NCBI GenBank assembly: GCA_018672285.1 | Contig: JABHGC010000302.1 | Location: forward strand, 1 to 46,751 | Length of the DNA: 46,751 bases | Reading direction: 5' to 3' | Origin: Methylococcales bacterium | GTDB taxonomy: Bacteria; Pseudomonadota; Gammaproteobacteria; JABHGC01 | Part shown: piece by piece, positions 16,874 through 26,810 of the stretch | Layout of the letters: every line of letters starts with the position of its first letter | How positions within the stretch are numbered: position 1 is the first letter of the stretch | Translations under genes and position numbers: made by a program | The notes under the pieces: generated by a model | The model's input: the letters and a program-made list of their open reading frames with translations, nothing else | The model's database searches: none | Told to the model about the DNA's origin: nothing

Positions 16874-17466
16874 TCATCGGCGTCACTGGAGGCATCGGCT
16901 CCGGAAAAACAACCGTCACAGACCTTTTTCTGCACAATCACCAAATACCAGTATTGGATGCCGATATTATTGCCCGTGAATTAGTAGAACCAGGGCAACC
17001 TGCAGTTGCAGATATTGTGAAGCACTTTGGCGACCAGCTTTTATTACCAAATGGCAACCTAGACCGAAAGCTATTAAGAAACTTGGTTTTTGGCAACGAA
17101 AGCCACCGACAATGGCTAGAGAATTTACTCCACCCTCGAATTCGAGACACCATCAAATATTGCATAGGCGCACTCTCCACCCCGTATTGTTTGATGTGCA
17201 TGCCACTATTACTGGAAACAAATCAGCAAGACCTTATTGACCGTTTACTGGTGGTCGATGTACCACCTAACATACAAATAGAACGTGTCAAAAAACGAGA
17301 TAAGTTGACTGATGATGAGGTGCAACGCATTCTTAATGTTCAATTTAGCCGTGATGCCCGTTTAAGCTATGCTGATGATGTCATTGACAACACGATGACA
17401 GTAGAACAACTAACTGAATCAGTTAAGTCATTACATCAACAATACCTCACCCTAGCTGGCAGTTAA
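16867..17466 (+). CDS. coaE: Dephospho-CoA kinase
   Basis: CoaE phosphorylates the 3'-OH of dephospho-CoA, the last step of coenzyme A synthesis. The 199-aa protein opens with [17 protein letters not shown] (P-loop at about 8-15), followed by the [13 protein letters not shown] segment and the HP-R motif [10 protein letters not shown], all standard for the family. It overlaps the end of uvrA by 7 nt and is co-oriented. The usual neighbour pilD is absent here, but coaE-zapD-yacG is a conserved gammaproteobacterial trio. Confidence 0.96.
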   Translation: MLVIGVTGGIGSGKTTVTDLFLHNHQIPVLDADIIARELVEPGQPAVADIVKHFGDQLLLPNGNLDRKLLRNLVFGNESHRQWLENLLHPRIRDTIKYCIGALSTPYCLMCMPLLLETNQQDLIDRLLVVDVPPNIQIERVKKRDKLTDDEVQRILNVQFSRDARLSYADDVIDNTMTVEQLTESVKSLHQQYLTLAGS

Positions 17467-17662
17467 CCACAACGCCTCTGGCAACAACATGAGCCTACAA
17501 CAAGAATAGTCACAGCAACGGTAACTATTCAGCACAACCACAAGACATAATGATATACTGCACAAATTATCACGTAAAAAGTGACTTAGACCCCTGTTTT
17601 TTACTCGCCACACTACTAAAATAGTATTATATTCAGAGTATTATCACTGCTAGGATTTTTGA

Positions 17663-18427
17663 GTGCCAAATCAGGTTATTTACGAGCTTCCAATCAACGA
17701 GCGAATCAGGACGTTACTCCGTCTTGAGCAACTGTTTGCTCGTGCAGAACACCACCTGTCCGGTAGTACCAAGTGGGATGCGAGGGCTTCTGTTGATACG
17801 CTAATTGAAATTCTTTGTATTGGTGGAAGAGCCGATTTAAAGTCTGAATTACTCAAAGAGCTCGACAGACAAAGTAACAACCTTTCTAAAATGGCAGAAA
17901 TGCCTGGTGTTGACGCCAGTGTACTCGACAATGTCATGTCCGATCTCGACCACCTCAGCAAGCAACTATTCGAATTAAGCGGCCAAGTAGGCTTAAACCT
18001 GCGAAATACTGACTTTATCAAAAGTATTATGCAACGCACCAGTATTCCCGGTGGTACCTGTGACTTTGATTTACCTCAATACCATAACTGGTTATCGCAA
18101 GCCCCCGAAGTACGAAACGCAACTCTTCAAGAGTGGTTCAGTACCTTTGATGCAGTCAAACAAGCGAGCCAACTAATATTGCAACTGATTCGTAGCAGTG
18201 CACAACCAATACAGTTAATCGCTGAAAATGGTTTTTACCAAGAAACATTAGAGCCTAGCCAACCGGCACAAATCATACGAGTGACTATTGATACAAGCGA
18301 TATGTATGCTGAGATTAGTGGCGGCAAACACCGTTTTGCCATCCGTTTTCTAACAGCACATCTAACAGATCGACCAACACCAATAACCGATGATATTACT
18401 TTTTCTCTAACGCGCTGCATTATTTAA
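17663..18427 (+). CDS. zapD: Cell division protein ZapD (YacF)
   Basis: ZapD binds and bundles FtsZ protofilaments at the septal ring. The 254-aa protein matches the E. coli sequence pattern: LPINERIRTLLRLE at the start, ELLKELDRQ in the N-terminal helical domain, the RTSIPGGTCDFDLPQYHNWL strand region, QLILQLIRSSA, and the C-terminal GGKHRFAIRFL. The start is GTG at 17663. The 196-bp gap from coaE includes a 7-bp inverted repeat (17504-17510 with 17524-17530) without a T-run and a possible -10 (tatact, around 17550), so its own promoter is likely. It abuts yacG directly. Confidence 0.95.
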   Translation: MPNQVIYELPINERIRTLLRLEQLFARAEHHLSGSTKWDARASVDTLIEILCIGGRADLKSELLKELDRQSNNLSKMAEMPGVDASVLDNVMSDLDHLSKQLFELSGQVGLNLRNTDFIKSIMQRTSIPGGTCDFDLPQYHNWLSQAPEVRNATLQEWFSTFDAVKQASQLILQLIRSSAQPIQLIAENGFYQETLEPSQPAQIIRVTIDTSDMYAEISGGKHRFAIRFLTAHLTDRPTPITDDITFSLTRCII

Positions 18428-18616
18428 ATGAGTAAAATAACCAAAGTAAAGTGCCCCACCTGTAGCGAATCGGTTACTTGGTCAGCTGATGCTAAATGGA
18501 AACCCTTTTGCAGTGAGCGCTGTAAACTGATCGATTTAGGTGAATGGTTTTCTGAAGGTTATAAAGTACCTAGCCAAGAAATGGCTCCGGCAACCAACGA
18601 CGAAGAAAAAGACTAA
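18428..18616 (+). CDS. yacG: DNA gyrase inhibitor YacG, zinc protein
   Basis: YacG is a small zinc protein that binds GyrB and inhibits gyrase in E. coli. The 62-aa product has the four zinc ligands C9, C12, C28 and C32 (VKCPTC ... FCSERC) followed by the family LIDLGEWFSEGYKVP segment. The ATG follows the zapD stop with no gap (TAAATG). Its TAA stop overlaps the stop codon of the convergent mutT-like gene, so there is no intergenic space for a terminator. Confidence 0.95.
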   Translation: MSKITKVKCPTCSESVTWSADAKWKPFCSERCKLIDLGEWFSEGYKVPSQEMAPATNDEEKD

Positions 18617-19554
18617 AAACCTGCCCCTCGAATGGCGGCAACCCCTCTACCCCCAAGATCTCTTACGCGATCTACATCTTCACGCTGTAAACCACCCAAA
18701 GCATAAACAGGTAACACGGTCGTTTCACAAAAAGCGGCAAATTGTGACCACCCCATAGGCTCAGCACCAGGATGGGAGGCTGTTTTCTGAACGGGTGAGA
18801 GCACCACAAAATCAACACCTAACCGCTGTGCACATTCAAGCTCGCGCTGATTATGACAAGACCCCGCGACCAAAAATCCTTTAGCCAAAGGCCGCTCTTG
18901 CAAAAAAGTCACTTGCTCGGATGACAGGTGCACACCATCAAACCCCAACGGTTCAACCCATTCAATGTTACGACTCAATAAACACTTACCAGTTTCAGCA
19001 TGAATCAAGGGAATGATCAACTCAGACACTTTTTGAATCTGTTCAAATGACCCCTTAACACGTAATTGAAATAACCGAATACCAGTGAGCAGTGCAGACT
19101 TTACTTGGTCGGCAATACAAGACAAATTTTGGCCGCTAATCGCGTACACATCCGGCAGCTGTATGGCAGTTAGAATCACATCATCTGCCGCAGGGAATGC
19201 ATAATCAGCAAGCCTTGCTATGGGAACCCAAGCGCCCTCTTGGCCTTCTTTACCATGTGCAACCCCTGAAAATTCAGTCACTTGCCAAACATCTAACTTT
19301 ACTTTCTTGTCACCATAATCATGCACAACTTGAATTAATGGCTGAGCTTGCTGCACAACAACACCAATTTCTTCAAACAGCTCACGCGCTAATGCTTGAA
19401 CACGGCTTTCGCCAAGCTCTTGTTTTCCACCGGGGAATTCCCAAAGCCCACCTTGGTGAACATGATCGGGACGTTTAGTAATGAATATTTGTTGCTCAGA
19501 GTTAATCACAACACCAACTGCCACAGAAACAGTTGAATTAAGACTTTTAGTCAT
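18613..19554 (-). CDS. mutT: Nudix hydrolase (MutT) fused to thiamine-phosphate-synthase-like domain
   Basis: The 313-aa fusion protein has an N-terminal MutT domain that should hydrolyse 8-oxo-dGTP. Its Nudix box begins GGKQELGES and ends ARELFEEIGV (about residues 42-65 from the ATG at 19554). From about 135 on there is a TIM-barrel part similar to ThiE/TenI (FDGVHLSSEQV, VAGSCHNQRELECAQRLGVD, FVVLSPVQKTASHPG, PVYALGGL). This MutT-ThiE-like fusion is known from several gammaproteobacteria; whether the second half is catalytic is unknown. An in-frame GTG at 19569 is possible. The ATG overlaps the preceding small gene by 8 nt. Confidence 0.9.
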   Translation of the reverse strand: MTKSLNSTVSVAVGVVINSEQQIFITKRPDHVHQGGLWEFPGGKQELGESRVQALARELFEEIGVVVQQAQPLIQVVHDYGDKKVKLDVWQVTEFSGVAHGKEGQEGAWVPIARLADYAFPAADDVILTAIQLPDVYAISGQNLSCIADQVKSALLTGIRLFQLRVKGSFEQIQKVSELIIPLIHAETGKCLLSRNIEWVEPLGFDGVHLSSEQVTFLQERPLAKGFLVAGSCHNQRELECAQRLGVDFVVLSPVQKTASHPGAEPMGWSQFAAFCETTVLPVYALGGLQREDVDRVRDLGGRGVAAIRGAGF

Positions 19555-19834
19555 CCGACTCTTTTTCACGAACGGACTGTACTATTTCGCCAATACCAGA
19601 TGCGACACCCGCACTTTTCGTTGCCAATGTCGAAATTTCCTCAGCTAACTCTGATAGCGCCTTACCACTGGTGCCGACTTTAGCCACTTCAATCATTGCA
19701 TTTAGAGCCAATAAATTCGCTTGGTTAGAAAACTCATCAATGGATGAGGTTAACTCACTAATTTGATCAGAACTTTCTTGCAACATATCACTAGAGGCTT
19801 TTAAGCTTTCTAAAGTATCTTTTATATCAGTCAA
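19547..19834 (-). CDS. Stand-alone chemoreceptor signalling-tip protein, 95 aa
   Basis: The whole protein corresponds to the cytoplasmic hairpin tip of methyl-accepting chemotaxis proteins. The segment IDEFSNQANLLALNAMIEVAKVG (about residues 32-54) matches the highly conserved receptor tip, and the flanks are helical with heptad spacing. There is no membrane segment, sensor or HAMP domain. The tip differs from the consensus (AMIEVAKVGTSGKAL instead of AAIEAARAGE-GRGF). The start is TTG at 19834 with a good AAGGAT ribosome site. It lies 25 nt after argJ and overlaps mutT, so it is co-transcribed with both. Its function is unknown: a kinase-binding decoy or a receptor remnant are both possible. 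Confidence 0.75.
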   Translation of the reverse strand: MTDIKDTLESLKASSDMLQESSDQISELTSSIDEFSNQANLLALNAMIEVAKVGTSGKALSELAEEISTLATKSAGVASGIGEIVQSVREKESDD

Positions 19835-19859
19835 CTCAATTTATCCTTTTCACCTAGTT

Positions 19860-21065
19860 TTAGGTTCGGTATTCCGCATTAATTTTAACATAATCGTAAG
19901 ACAAATCCGTCGTCCATACAGTACGAGAACAATCACCACGATTTAAAGTAACACGAATTATAATTTCTGACCCAAGCATTACTGCCTGCCCTTGAGCTTC
20001 TGTATAGCTTTGCGCTTTACCACCCGCTTCAACTATACACACATCACCCAATGAGATGTCGATCAAATTAACATCTAAATTGTCAATACCCGCACGACCA
20101 ACAGCGGCTAAAATCCGCCCCCAGTTAGGGTCACTTGCAAACAAGGCCGTTTTCACTAACGGTGAGTGAGCCACCGTATAGGCAACTTGCTTTGCCTCAG
20201 CATCATCATTTGCCGAATCAACTATCACAGAAACAAACTTAGTTGCCCCTTCGCCATCTCGAATAATACTTTGCGCTAAATGCTTTAATACCAACTCAAC
20301 CGCAGCCTTAAACTCAGACTCAAAACCGGAGACCGAAACATTAGAGCTACCCGTTGCAACCAAGACACAAGCATCATTAGTGGAGGTATCACCATCGACA
20401 GTGATGCTATTAAATGACCTGTCCACACCTTCAGACAATGTTTTTTGTAACAGTGCCGCATCAACTTTAGCATCCGTCGCAACATAGCTTAACATCGTCG
20501 CCATATTCGGGCAGATCATTCCTGAGCCTTTCGCAATACCCGTAATGGTAATCGTTTGACCACCTATATCGACTGTTTGGCTTATGCCTTTGGCCATCGT
20601 ATCTGTCGTCATAATGGCTTTTGCCGCAGCGACCCAATGGTTTTCAGATAGTGATGACAATAGCGCTGGAACCGCATCTGCAATTTTAGCACTTGGTAAC
20701 AGTTCACCAATTACGCCCGTTGAAAAGGGCAAAACAGCGTCCGCAGCACAACGCGTATTTGCAGCAACAGCCTCACACGTTTCCAGTGCTGCCTGCATGC
20801 CTGGCTCTCCTGTTCCCGCATTCGCATTACCCGAGTTAACCAGTAAATATTGAGGTTTTGTTGCCGCCAAATGCGTTTTAGCCAAAACAACAGGGGCTGC
20901 ACAAAAGGCATTTTGCGTAAAAACCGCCGCAACCTCTGAGCCTTCAGCCAATGCCATCAACAGCACATCATCACGATCAGCCTGCTTCACACCAGCATTT
21001 GTGGTTGCCAATGAAACACCAGAGATAGGTAATAGCTCTGTTACAGGTAAAAGACCAACGGGCAT
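19860..21065 (-). CDS. argJ: Glutamate N-acetyltransferase / amino-acid acetyltransferase ArgJ
   Basis: ArgJ transfers the acetyl group from N-acetylornithine to glutamate in the cyclic arginine pathway. The 401-aa precursor has the self-cleavage motif KGSGMICPNMATML, with the nucleophilic T190 expected to become the N-terminus of the beta chain. Other family segments are LLVNSGNANAGTG, VLPFSTGVIGE and DPNWGRILAAVGRAG. The ATG follows the secA stop with no gap (TAAATG). The secA-argJ-mutT order is seen in other gammaproteobacteria. Confidence 0.96.
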   Translation of the reverse strand: MPVGLLPVTELLPISGVSLATTNAGVKQADRDDVLLMALAEGSEVAAVFTQNAFCAAPVVLAKTHLAATKPQYLLVNSGNANAGTGEPGMQAALETCEAVAANTRCAADAVLPFSTGVIGELLPSAKIADAVPALLSSLSENHWVAAAKAIMTTDTMAKGISQTVDIGGQTITITGIAKGSGMICPNMATMLSYVATDAKVDAALLQKTLSEGVDRSFNSITVDGDTSTNDACVLVATGSSNVSVSGFESEFKAAVELVLKHLAQSIIRDGEGATKFVSVIVDSANDDAEAKQVAYTVAHSPLVKTALFASDPNWGRILAAVGRAGIDNLDVNLIDISLGDVCIVEAGGKAQSYTEAQGQAVMLGSEIIIRVTLNRGDCSRTVWTTDLSYDYVKINAEYRT

Positions 21066-23849
21066 TTAGCTTAACTTCCCATGGCATTGTTTGAATTTTT
21101 TACCTGATCCGCAAGGACAGGGCTCATTTCGCCCCACTTTTCGGCCATCACGCACAAAGGGTTTATGTGCCTCAGCATCTTCTGCAGCGGGCGCCTGTAA
21201 TGGTGGTTCAGCGTCAGCAGACACATCACTCTCAGCACCCAGCAACATCTCTGCGGGTGCATGCTGGAAATCCATCTCAGGTAACTGATGGTTAGATTCA
21301 AAATCTTCCACTTCAGCTTCTGGGCGCAACTCAATGCGAGAGAGCACTGTCACCACTTCATGCTTAATGCTTTCCAGCATCTGCTGGAACATTTCAAATG
21401 ATTCACGTTTATATTCTTGCTCTGGATTTTTTTGTGCATAACCCCGTAAACCAATGCCCTGACGTAAGTAATCCATAGCCGCCAAATGATCCTTCCAATG
21501 GCTATCTAAAATACTCAGCATGATTTCTTTTTCAATACCGCGCATCACCTCAGGCCCAGGTAACTGCGCCTTTTGATCGTATGCTGCTTCAATTTCATCA
21601 ATGACGCGTTTTCTTAACGTTTCTTCATGTAGATCATCATCTTCTTTCAGCCATTGCTGCACAGGAATGGGTAACCCAAACTCATTGTGCAAAGCATCTT
21701 CTAGGCTAGGGACATTCCATTGCTCTTCTAAACTTTGGGGTGGGATAAACTCATCAACCACACCATTGACAACGTCTTCACGAATAGCATGCAAGTTTTC
21801 AGAAATATCGGCAGACCCCATGAGGTCATTACGCTGCTCATAAATGACCTTACGCTGGTCATTGGCAACATCATCAAACTTCAACAACTGCTTACGCACA
21901 TCAAAGTTACGGCCTTCCACTTTACGTTGCGCGTTCTCAATCGCTCTACTCACTAAGGTATGCTCAACAGCTTCTCCATCACCCATACCCAACTTACGCA
22001 TCATGTTGGCTAATCGAGGTGACGCAAAAATACGCATCAAATCATCATCAAGCGCCAAGTAGAAACGACTAGAACCTGCATCCCCCTGCCGGCCAGCACG
22101 GCCACGAAGCTGATTATCAACCCGTCGTGATTCATTCCGCTCGGTGCCGATAATATGCAAGCCACCTTTATCTAAAACCAATTTATTCCGTGCTTCCCAC
22201 TCAGATTGCACAGCCATTATTTGCTCTTCAGAGGCATCCTCACCTAACGCCAGCAATAACGCTTTTAAGTTACCACCTAACACAATATCCGTGCCACGAC
22301 CCGCCATATTAGTCGCAATGGTGATTGCACCAGGCATACCTGCATTTTCTACAATGTGCGCTTCACGCTCATGCTGCTTAGCATTAAGCACCTCATGTAC
22401 AACACCGGCATCATTTAATAGTTTGGAAATAATCTCTGAGCTTTCAATCGAGGCCGTCCCCACAAGAACAGGACGTTGCTCTGCAACACAGCCTTTAATG
22501 TCTTCCAAAATGGCCACATATTTTTCTTTCTGAGTCAGGAAAATAACATCACCAAAATCTTTACGAACCATTGGGCGGTTAGTTGGAACCACCACAACTT
22601 CTAAACCATAAATTTGTTGTAATTCATAGGCTTCGGTATCCGCTGTACCCGTCATACCAGACAATTTATCAAATACCCTGAAATAGTTTTGGAACGTAAT
22701 GGACGCTAAGGTTTGAGACTCTGCCTGAATACTCACCCCTTCTTTTGCTTCTACTGCTTGGTGCAAACCATCAGACCAGCGCCTGCCTGGTAATGTACGA
22801 CCCGTGAACTCATCAACGATGACAATCTTGTCATCCTTAACAATGTAATCCACATCTTTTTGAAATAGTGCATGCGCTCTTAGCGCAGAGTTAAAGTGGT
22901 GCATTAACGCGATATTGTTAGAGTTATATAAGTTGTCGCCGTCTTCTAATAGACCTGACTCAATCAATAAAGCCTCCACCCTTTCATGGCCCGCTTCGCT
23001 CAAATAAACCTGACGCCCCTTCTCATCAACTGAGTAATCACCCGGTATTATGGGCTGATCTTCCATTTTAGAGATCATCGAGGCCTCTTTATCAGGCATA
23101 TCTTGCTTTTCTAGCTGAGGCACAAGTGCATTAACTTGGTTGTACACTTCATGCGAGTTTTCACCTGGCCCAGAAATAATCAGCGGTGTTCTGGCCTCAT
23201 CAATTAAAATCGAATCAACCTCATCGATAATGGCAAAACTTAAAGGCCGCTGTACTTTCTGCTCTGGAGTGAAAACCATATTGTCGCGCAGATAATCAAA
23301 ACCATATTCGTTATTGGTACCATAGGTAATGTCTGCGGCGTAGGCGGCTTGCTTTTCATCATGACTTAATCCACCGACAACAACGCCAGTGCTCATTCCT
23401 AAGAAGCCATATATTTGCCCCATCCATTCAGCATCACGTCTCGCCAAATAGTCGTTCACCGTAATAACATGCACCCCTTTACCGGGTAATGCGTTTAAGT
23501 AAGCTGCCAGTGTAGCCACTAAGGTTTTACCCTCACCGGTACGCATTTCTGAGATTTTCCCATCATGCAGTACCATGCCACCCACCATCTGGGTATCAAA
23601 ATGGCGCATCTTTAACACTCGGCGACTGGCCTCTCGAACCACAGCGAAGGCTTCCGGCATGAGTTGGTCAAGGGTTTCACCTTGTTTTAATCTATCTCGA
23701 AAGCTTGTTGTCTTAGCGGTTAATTCGTTATCAGAAAGCGCTTTAAGGCCATCTTCCAGTGCATTTATGTTTTCAACTGCTTTCATCATGCGTTTTACAA
23801 CACGATCATTTCGACTACCAAAAACTTTCTTGAGTACTGACTTAAACAT
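21066..23849 (-). CDS. secA: Preprotein translocase motor ATPase SecA
   Basis: SecA drives preproteins through SecYEG using ATP. The 927-aa protein contains Walker A MRTGEGKT (102-109), the DEAD-like [15 protein letters not shown] (about 207), the preprotein crosslinking region, motif VI-like [13 protein letters not shown] and the C-terminal linker. The C-terminal SecB/phospholipid-binding zinc site [13 protein letters not shown] is present near residues 911-923. No SecM-like arrest peptide was seen upstream; the 228-bp gap to the M23 gene holds an imperfect inverted repeat (aagcg ... cgctt near 24006-24024) only. Confidence 0.98.
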   Translation of the reverse strand: MFKSVLKKVFGSRNDRVVKRMMKAVENINALEDGLKALSDNELTAKTTSFRDRLKQGETLDQLMPEAFAVVREASRRVLKMRHFDTQMVGGMVLHDGKISEMRTGEGKTLVATLAAYLNALPGKGVHVITVNDYLARRDAEWMGQIYGFLGMSTGVVVGGLSHDEKQAAYAADITYGTNNEYGFDYLRDNMVFTPEQKVQRPLSFAIIDEVDSILIDEARTPLIISGPGENSHEVYNQVNALVPQLEKQDMPDKEASMISKMEDQPIIPGDYSVDEKGRQVYLSEAGHERVEALLIESGLLEDGDNLYNSNNIALMHHFNSALRAHALFQKDVDYIVKDDKIVIVDEFTGRTLPGRRWSDGLHQAVEAKEGVSIQAESQTLASITFQNYFRVFDKLSGMTGTADTEAYELQQIYGLEVVVVPTNRPMVRKDFGDVIFLTQKEKYVAILEDIKGCVAEQRPVLVGTASIESSEIISKLLNDAGVVHEVLNAKQHEREAHIVENAGMPGAITIATNMAGRGTDIVLGGNLKALLLALGEDASEEQIMAVQSEWEARNKLVLDKGGLHIIGTERNESRRVDNQLRGRAGRQGDAGSSRFYLALDDDLMRIFASPRLANMMRKLGMGDGEAVEHTLVSRAIENAQRKVEGRNFDVRKQLLKFDDVANDQRKVIYEQRNDLMGSADISENLHAIREDVVNGVVDEFIPPQSLEEQWNVPSLEDALHNEFGLPIPVQQWLKEDDDLHEETLRKRVIDEIEAAYDQKAQLPGPEVMRGIEKEIMLSILDSHWKDHLAAMDYLRQGIGLRGYAQKNPEQEYKRESFEMFQQMLESIKHEVVTVLSRIELRPEAEVEDFESNHQLPEMDFQHAPAEMLLGAESDVSADAEPPLQAPAAEDAEAHKPFVRDGRKVGRNEPCPCGSGKKFKQCHGKLS

Positions 23850-24077
23850 TAGTCATTCCTTAACGCACCCCAGTTTCCCGGAGCGTCAATAAAATATAAT
23901 ATAATAAAGAGGTTACTACGCCATTAGACAGAAGATTATAATCGATTGAAGGATAATTGCGAGCCTTATCCGACGATGTTCCATCTCTGGATAAGGTATC
24001 ATTGAAGCGGGCAAAACTCGCTTAATTCAGCTTTATCCCTTGTCTCTAATGGGTTGTTTCAAGGAGGGTTGAACGGC

Positions 24078-24989
24078 TTATTTTCGGCTTCTCAAATAGC
24101 GTTCAGGATTGACGTGTTTATTATCGCGCATAACTTCAAAATGGGTATGAGAACCCGTTGCACGACCAGACTGCCCCATTAATGCGATCACTTCACCTTT
24201 TTTAACGGTGTCACCAACATCAACAAGATTTAATAAATTATGTGCATAACGTGTCACTAAACCACGACCATGGGCTATTTCAACCATTCGGCCATGGCCA
24301 CCGTGCACTGCAGAAAACGTCACTACACCAGCTGCAACCGCGAGTATATCCGAGCCAGATTTGCCCGCAATATCTACCCCTTTATGGTATGTTTTCTTAC
24401 CAGTGAATGGGTCTTTTCGGCTACCAAATTTAGAAGAGACAAAACCCACTCTCGCAGGATAAACAGAAGGCATCGTGGCACTTTTAATCGTGCGATTTAA
24501 CAGTACACCTTCGAGAACATTTAACTTGTTACCGCGATCATGGACACCACTTGAAAGCTGGCCAATAGATTTCATTAGTTCAGTATTACTAACAGAGGTT
24601 GCCAATAGGTCAACCGGACCACCTTGAGGAGGTGGGTTGTTAAAATCAAATTCTTTCGGGTTGAGATTTCCAACTTCTGTGAGCCGGCTACCTAATGCTT
24701 CCAAACGAATCAACTGTGCCTGGAGCTTACCCAATTTTAAAGCTAACGCATCTAAATGCGCCTGCTCTTTTTGTTTATATCGGCCAAAATCCGCTTTTTG
24801 GCGCTTTAACGCATCTCTAAGCGCCACATTTTCTTTCATTGGCGCCGCTTTTGCCGACTCATACCCTTTACTAAAGCCAAAACCACCAATACCTAACACA
24901 GTGACAAACACGCTCACGGATGCAACCACCCAAGCAGGCTTGCATGATTTTAGATCTGAATTAGGGCAAAGCTTTTTAAGTAAAGACAT
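24078..24989 (-). CDS. Membrane-anchored M23/LytM peptidase-fold protein
   Basis: The 303-aa protein (ATG at 24989; the frame is open to a TTG at 25031) has a short cytoplasmic N-terminus, one membrane helix (about 20-42, WVVASVSVFVTVLGIGGFGF) and a periplasmic coiled coil (about 48-95). The C-terminal LytM domain keeps the zinc-site motifs: HKGVD at the first and GSHTHFEV (HxH) at the second, with the intervening GRGLVTRYAHN. The ligands look intact, so it may be an active endopeptidase and not only an EnvC/NlpD-like amidase activator. It sits between secA and dciA as in Pseudomonas. Confidence 0.88.
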   Translation of the reverse strand: MSLLKKLCPNSDLKSCKPAWVVASVSVFVTVLGIGGFGFSKGYESAKAAPMKENVALRDALKRQKADFGRYKQKEQAHLDALALKLGKLQAQLIRLEALGSRLTEVGNLNPKEFDFNNPPPQGGPVDLLATSVSNTELMKSIGQLSSGVHDRGNKLNVLEGVLLNRTIKSATMPSVYPARVGFVSSKFGSRKDPFTGKKTYHKGVDIAGKSGSDILAVAAGVVTFSAVHGGHGRMVEIAHGRGLVTRYAHNLLNLVDVGDTVKKGEVIALMGQSGRATGSHTHFEVMRDNKHVNPERYLRSRK

Positions 24990-25076
24990 AAGCAGTATTT
25001 TTATGATTCTATTGTAAGTATTGTAGTACAATTATACAGAAGCCACCCAAAGAACAACAGAAGAATCTAATATTTC

Positions 25077-25520
25077 ATGGGATTTAAGCCAACACATACC
25101 AATAAGCACTTGAAAAAAGGGCATTTGCAGAATCTTGTTAATCAAGCTGAAGAGCAAGAGCAAGCCCTCTCAACCATCAAATCACTGATACCAGCACCAA
25201 TCAACCAGCATGTTAGTGGCGTCACCATCAAAAACAGAATTGCCACGCTTTTAGTCGAAAACCAATTATGGGCAACAAAGTTACGTTACATGACACCCGC
25301 GCTTAAAGAGCAAATTAGCGAGGCGCTACAGTCCCCCATTTACGCACTTCAAATAAAAGTGATGCCTTTTTCAAGCGCAGTAGAAAAAACCAAACCTAAA
25401 GTCAAAAAAACACCCACAAAAGTCCCATGTGAGGTACTTTACGAGGCTGCCGTCGCTTTGGACGACCCTGAATTGTCGGAAATTTTGGCAAGAATTGCCA
25501 CTAGAGCAAGCAGCGAGTAA
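25077..25520 (+). CDS. dciA: DciA family protein (DUF721), DnaB helicase loader
   Basis: DciA interacts with the replicative helicase DnaB and is the ancestral helicase operator in bacteria lacking DnaC/DnaI. The 147-aa protein has the DUF721 core at about 20-95, with the KNRIATLLVENQLWATKLRY segment, where the conserved strand-Trp-helix pattern is clear. A basic Pro/Lys linker and a helical tail (about 118-147) follow. Its place between the M23 gene and lpxC, facing the opposite way, matches the Pseudomonas dciA locus. The 87-bp space shared with the M23 gene has an A+T-rich ttgtaagtattgtagtaca stretch that could serve promoters in both directions. Confidence 0.85.
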   Translation: MGFKPTHTNKHLKKGHLQNLVNQAEEQEQALSTIKSLIPAPINQHVSGVTIKNRIATLLVENQLWATKLRYMTPALKEQISEALQSPIYALQIKVMPFSSAVEKTKPKVKKTPTKVPCEVLYEAAVALDDPELSEILARIATRASSE

Positions 25521-25542
25521 AATCGCTACCCGTCGATCAAAC

Positions 25543-26460
25543 TTAAGCTTCTGCTACTGAAACAGGCTTCATGTAAGAAATCGGCGCACGAGACGCATCA
25601 GTAAATGTGACTTCTTCCCATGATGATTTTTCAGCTAATAATGCTTTTAGCAATTTATTATTCAAGGCATGACCTGATTTATGACCGCTAAAGTGGCCAA
25701 TCAAACTATGACCCAATAGATATAAGTCACCAATTGCATCTAAAATTTTATGTTTTACGAATTCATCTTCGTAACGCAAACCATCTTCATTCAACACCCG
25801 ATAGTCATCAACAACAACGGCATTGTCTAAGCTGCCACCAAGTGCCAGGTTGTTTTGGCGTAAAATTTCAATGTCCCTCATAAAGCCGAAGGTTCTTGCA
25901 CGACTAACTTCTTTCACGAAAGAAGTTGATGAGAAATCCACCATCGCTTTCTGAGTCTTATGACTGAACGCTGGATGTTTAAAGTCGATTGAAAATGATA
26001 CTTTAAAGCCGTCGAAAGGTTCAAATGACGCCCACTTGTCATCTTCTTCTACAACCACTTTCTTTTTAATTCTGATAAAGCGTTTTGCTGCATTCTGCTC
26101 TTCAATACCCGCAGACTGAATCAAGAAAACGAAAGGTCCTGCACTACCATCCATAATAGGAACTTCTGGTGCACTAAGATCCACATACGCATTATCTATA
26201 CCTAAGCCTGCAAATGCTGAAAGCAAGTGCTCTACGGTTGAAATGCTCGCATCACCCTCACCTAATGTGGTTGATAACCGAGTATCCGTCACATTATCAG
26301 GTCCTGCATGGACTTCTTGTGGCTCATCAAGATCAACGCGTCGAAATACTATTCCAGTATCTGGCGCTGCAGGTCGCAAAGTTAAATAAACTTTTTTACC
26401 CGTGTGTAGCCCAACACCAGTTGCGCGAATAACATTCTTTAGCGTGCGTTGCCTAATCAT
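25543..26460 (-). CDS. lpxC: UDP-3-O-acyl-N-acetylglucosamine deacetylase LpxC
   Basis: LpxC is the zinc enzyme for the committed step of lipid A synthesis. Starting at the ATG at 26460 the protein has 305 aa, the same as E. coli LpxC, and begins [19 protein letters not shown]. The zinc-ligand regions are present: [27 protein letters not shown] and the catalytic SGHALNNK. The family motif [10 protein letters not shown] is intact. A longer frame to 26487 is less likely. It is the last gene after ftsZ but is separated by 350 bases and probably has its own promoter. Confidence 0.97.
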   Translation of the reverse strand: MIRQRTLKNVIRATGVGLHTGKKVYLTLRPAAPDTGIVFRRVDLDEPQEVHAGPDNVTDTRLSTTLGEGDASISTVEHLLSAFAGLGIDNAYVDLSAPEVPIMDGSAGPFVFLIQSAGIEEQNAAKRFIRIKKKVVVEEDDKWASFEPFDGFKVSFSIDFKHPAFSHKTQKAMVDFSSTSFVKEVSRARTFGFMRDIEILRQNNLALGGSLDNAVVVDDYRVLNEDGLRYEDEFVKHKILDAIGDLYLLGHSLIGHFSGHKSGHALNNKLLKALLAEKSSWEEVTFTDASRAPISYMKPVSVAEA

Positions 26461-26810
26461 CTTCGTTATCCCTTTTCGCCAGATCAACTACTTGTTCAAT
26501 TGAGTCCGACACATATTCATATCAGCAATTGATTATACTTTAACACGACCAAACTTCAAAGCCAACAGTTTGTTGTTATTTTGTCCGTCATGTTGCTTTT
26601 ATAATACAGCGCCTTATTATTAACGCCTCTTAGTATTCAAGTAGCCATTCACGTTTTTGTCAAGTTATTGATTGCTAGGAATTTCTATAAATTTTCGTTA
26701 TAAATTTTCTTAGCACTCTATAAACTTATTATTTATGTACTACACACCACACCGATTAAGCCTTAGGCGTGCATCACATACATTTTTCAATGCTAGCGAG
26801 CAAAAGGCGC
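26461..26810 (-). other. ftsZ-lpxC intergenic region with a probable lpxC promoter
   Basis: No gene is seen. On the minus strand there is a perfect -35 TTGACA (26658-26663) with 17 bases to a weaker -10 TTGAAT (26635-26640), giving a leader of about 165-170 bases before lpxC. Further A+T-rich -10-like hexamers (TATTAT, around 26600) occur. No clear T-run terminator follows ftsZ, only the inverted pieces ttaggcg (26763-26769) and cgcctaa spanning the ftsZ stop, so read-through from the dcw cluster is possible. Confidence 0.5.

Noticed and set aside
17504..17530. Terminator after coaE
   Set aside because: A 7-bp inverted repeat is present but no T-run follows on the plus strand.
23850..24077. 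SecM-like arrest peptide upstream of secA
   Set aside because: No open frame with a secretion signal and arrest motif is found; the upstream gene is an M23/LytM protein.
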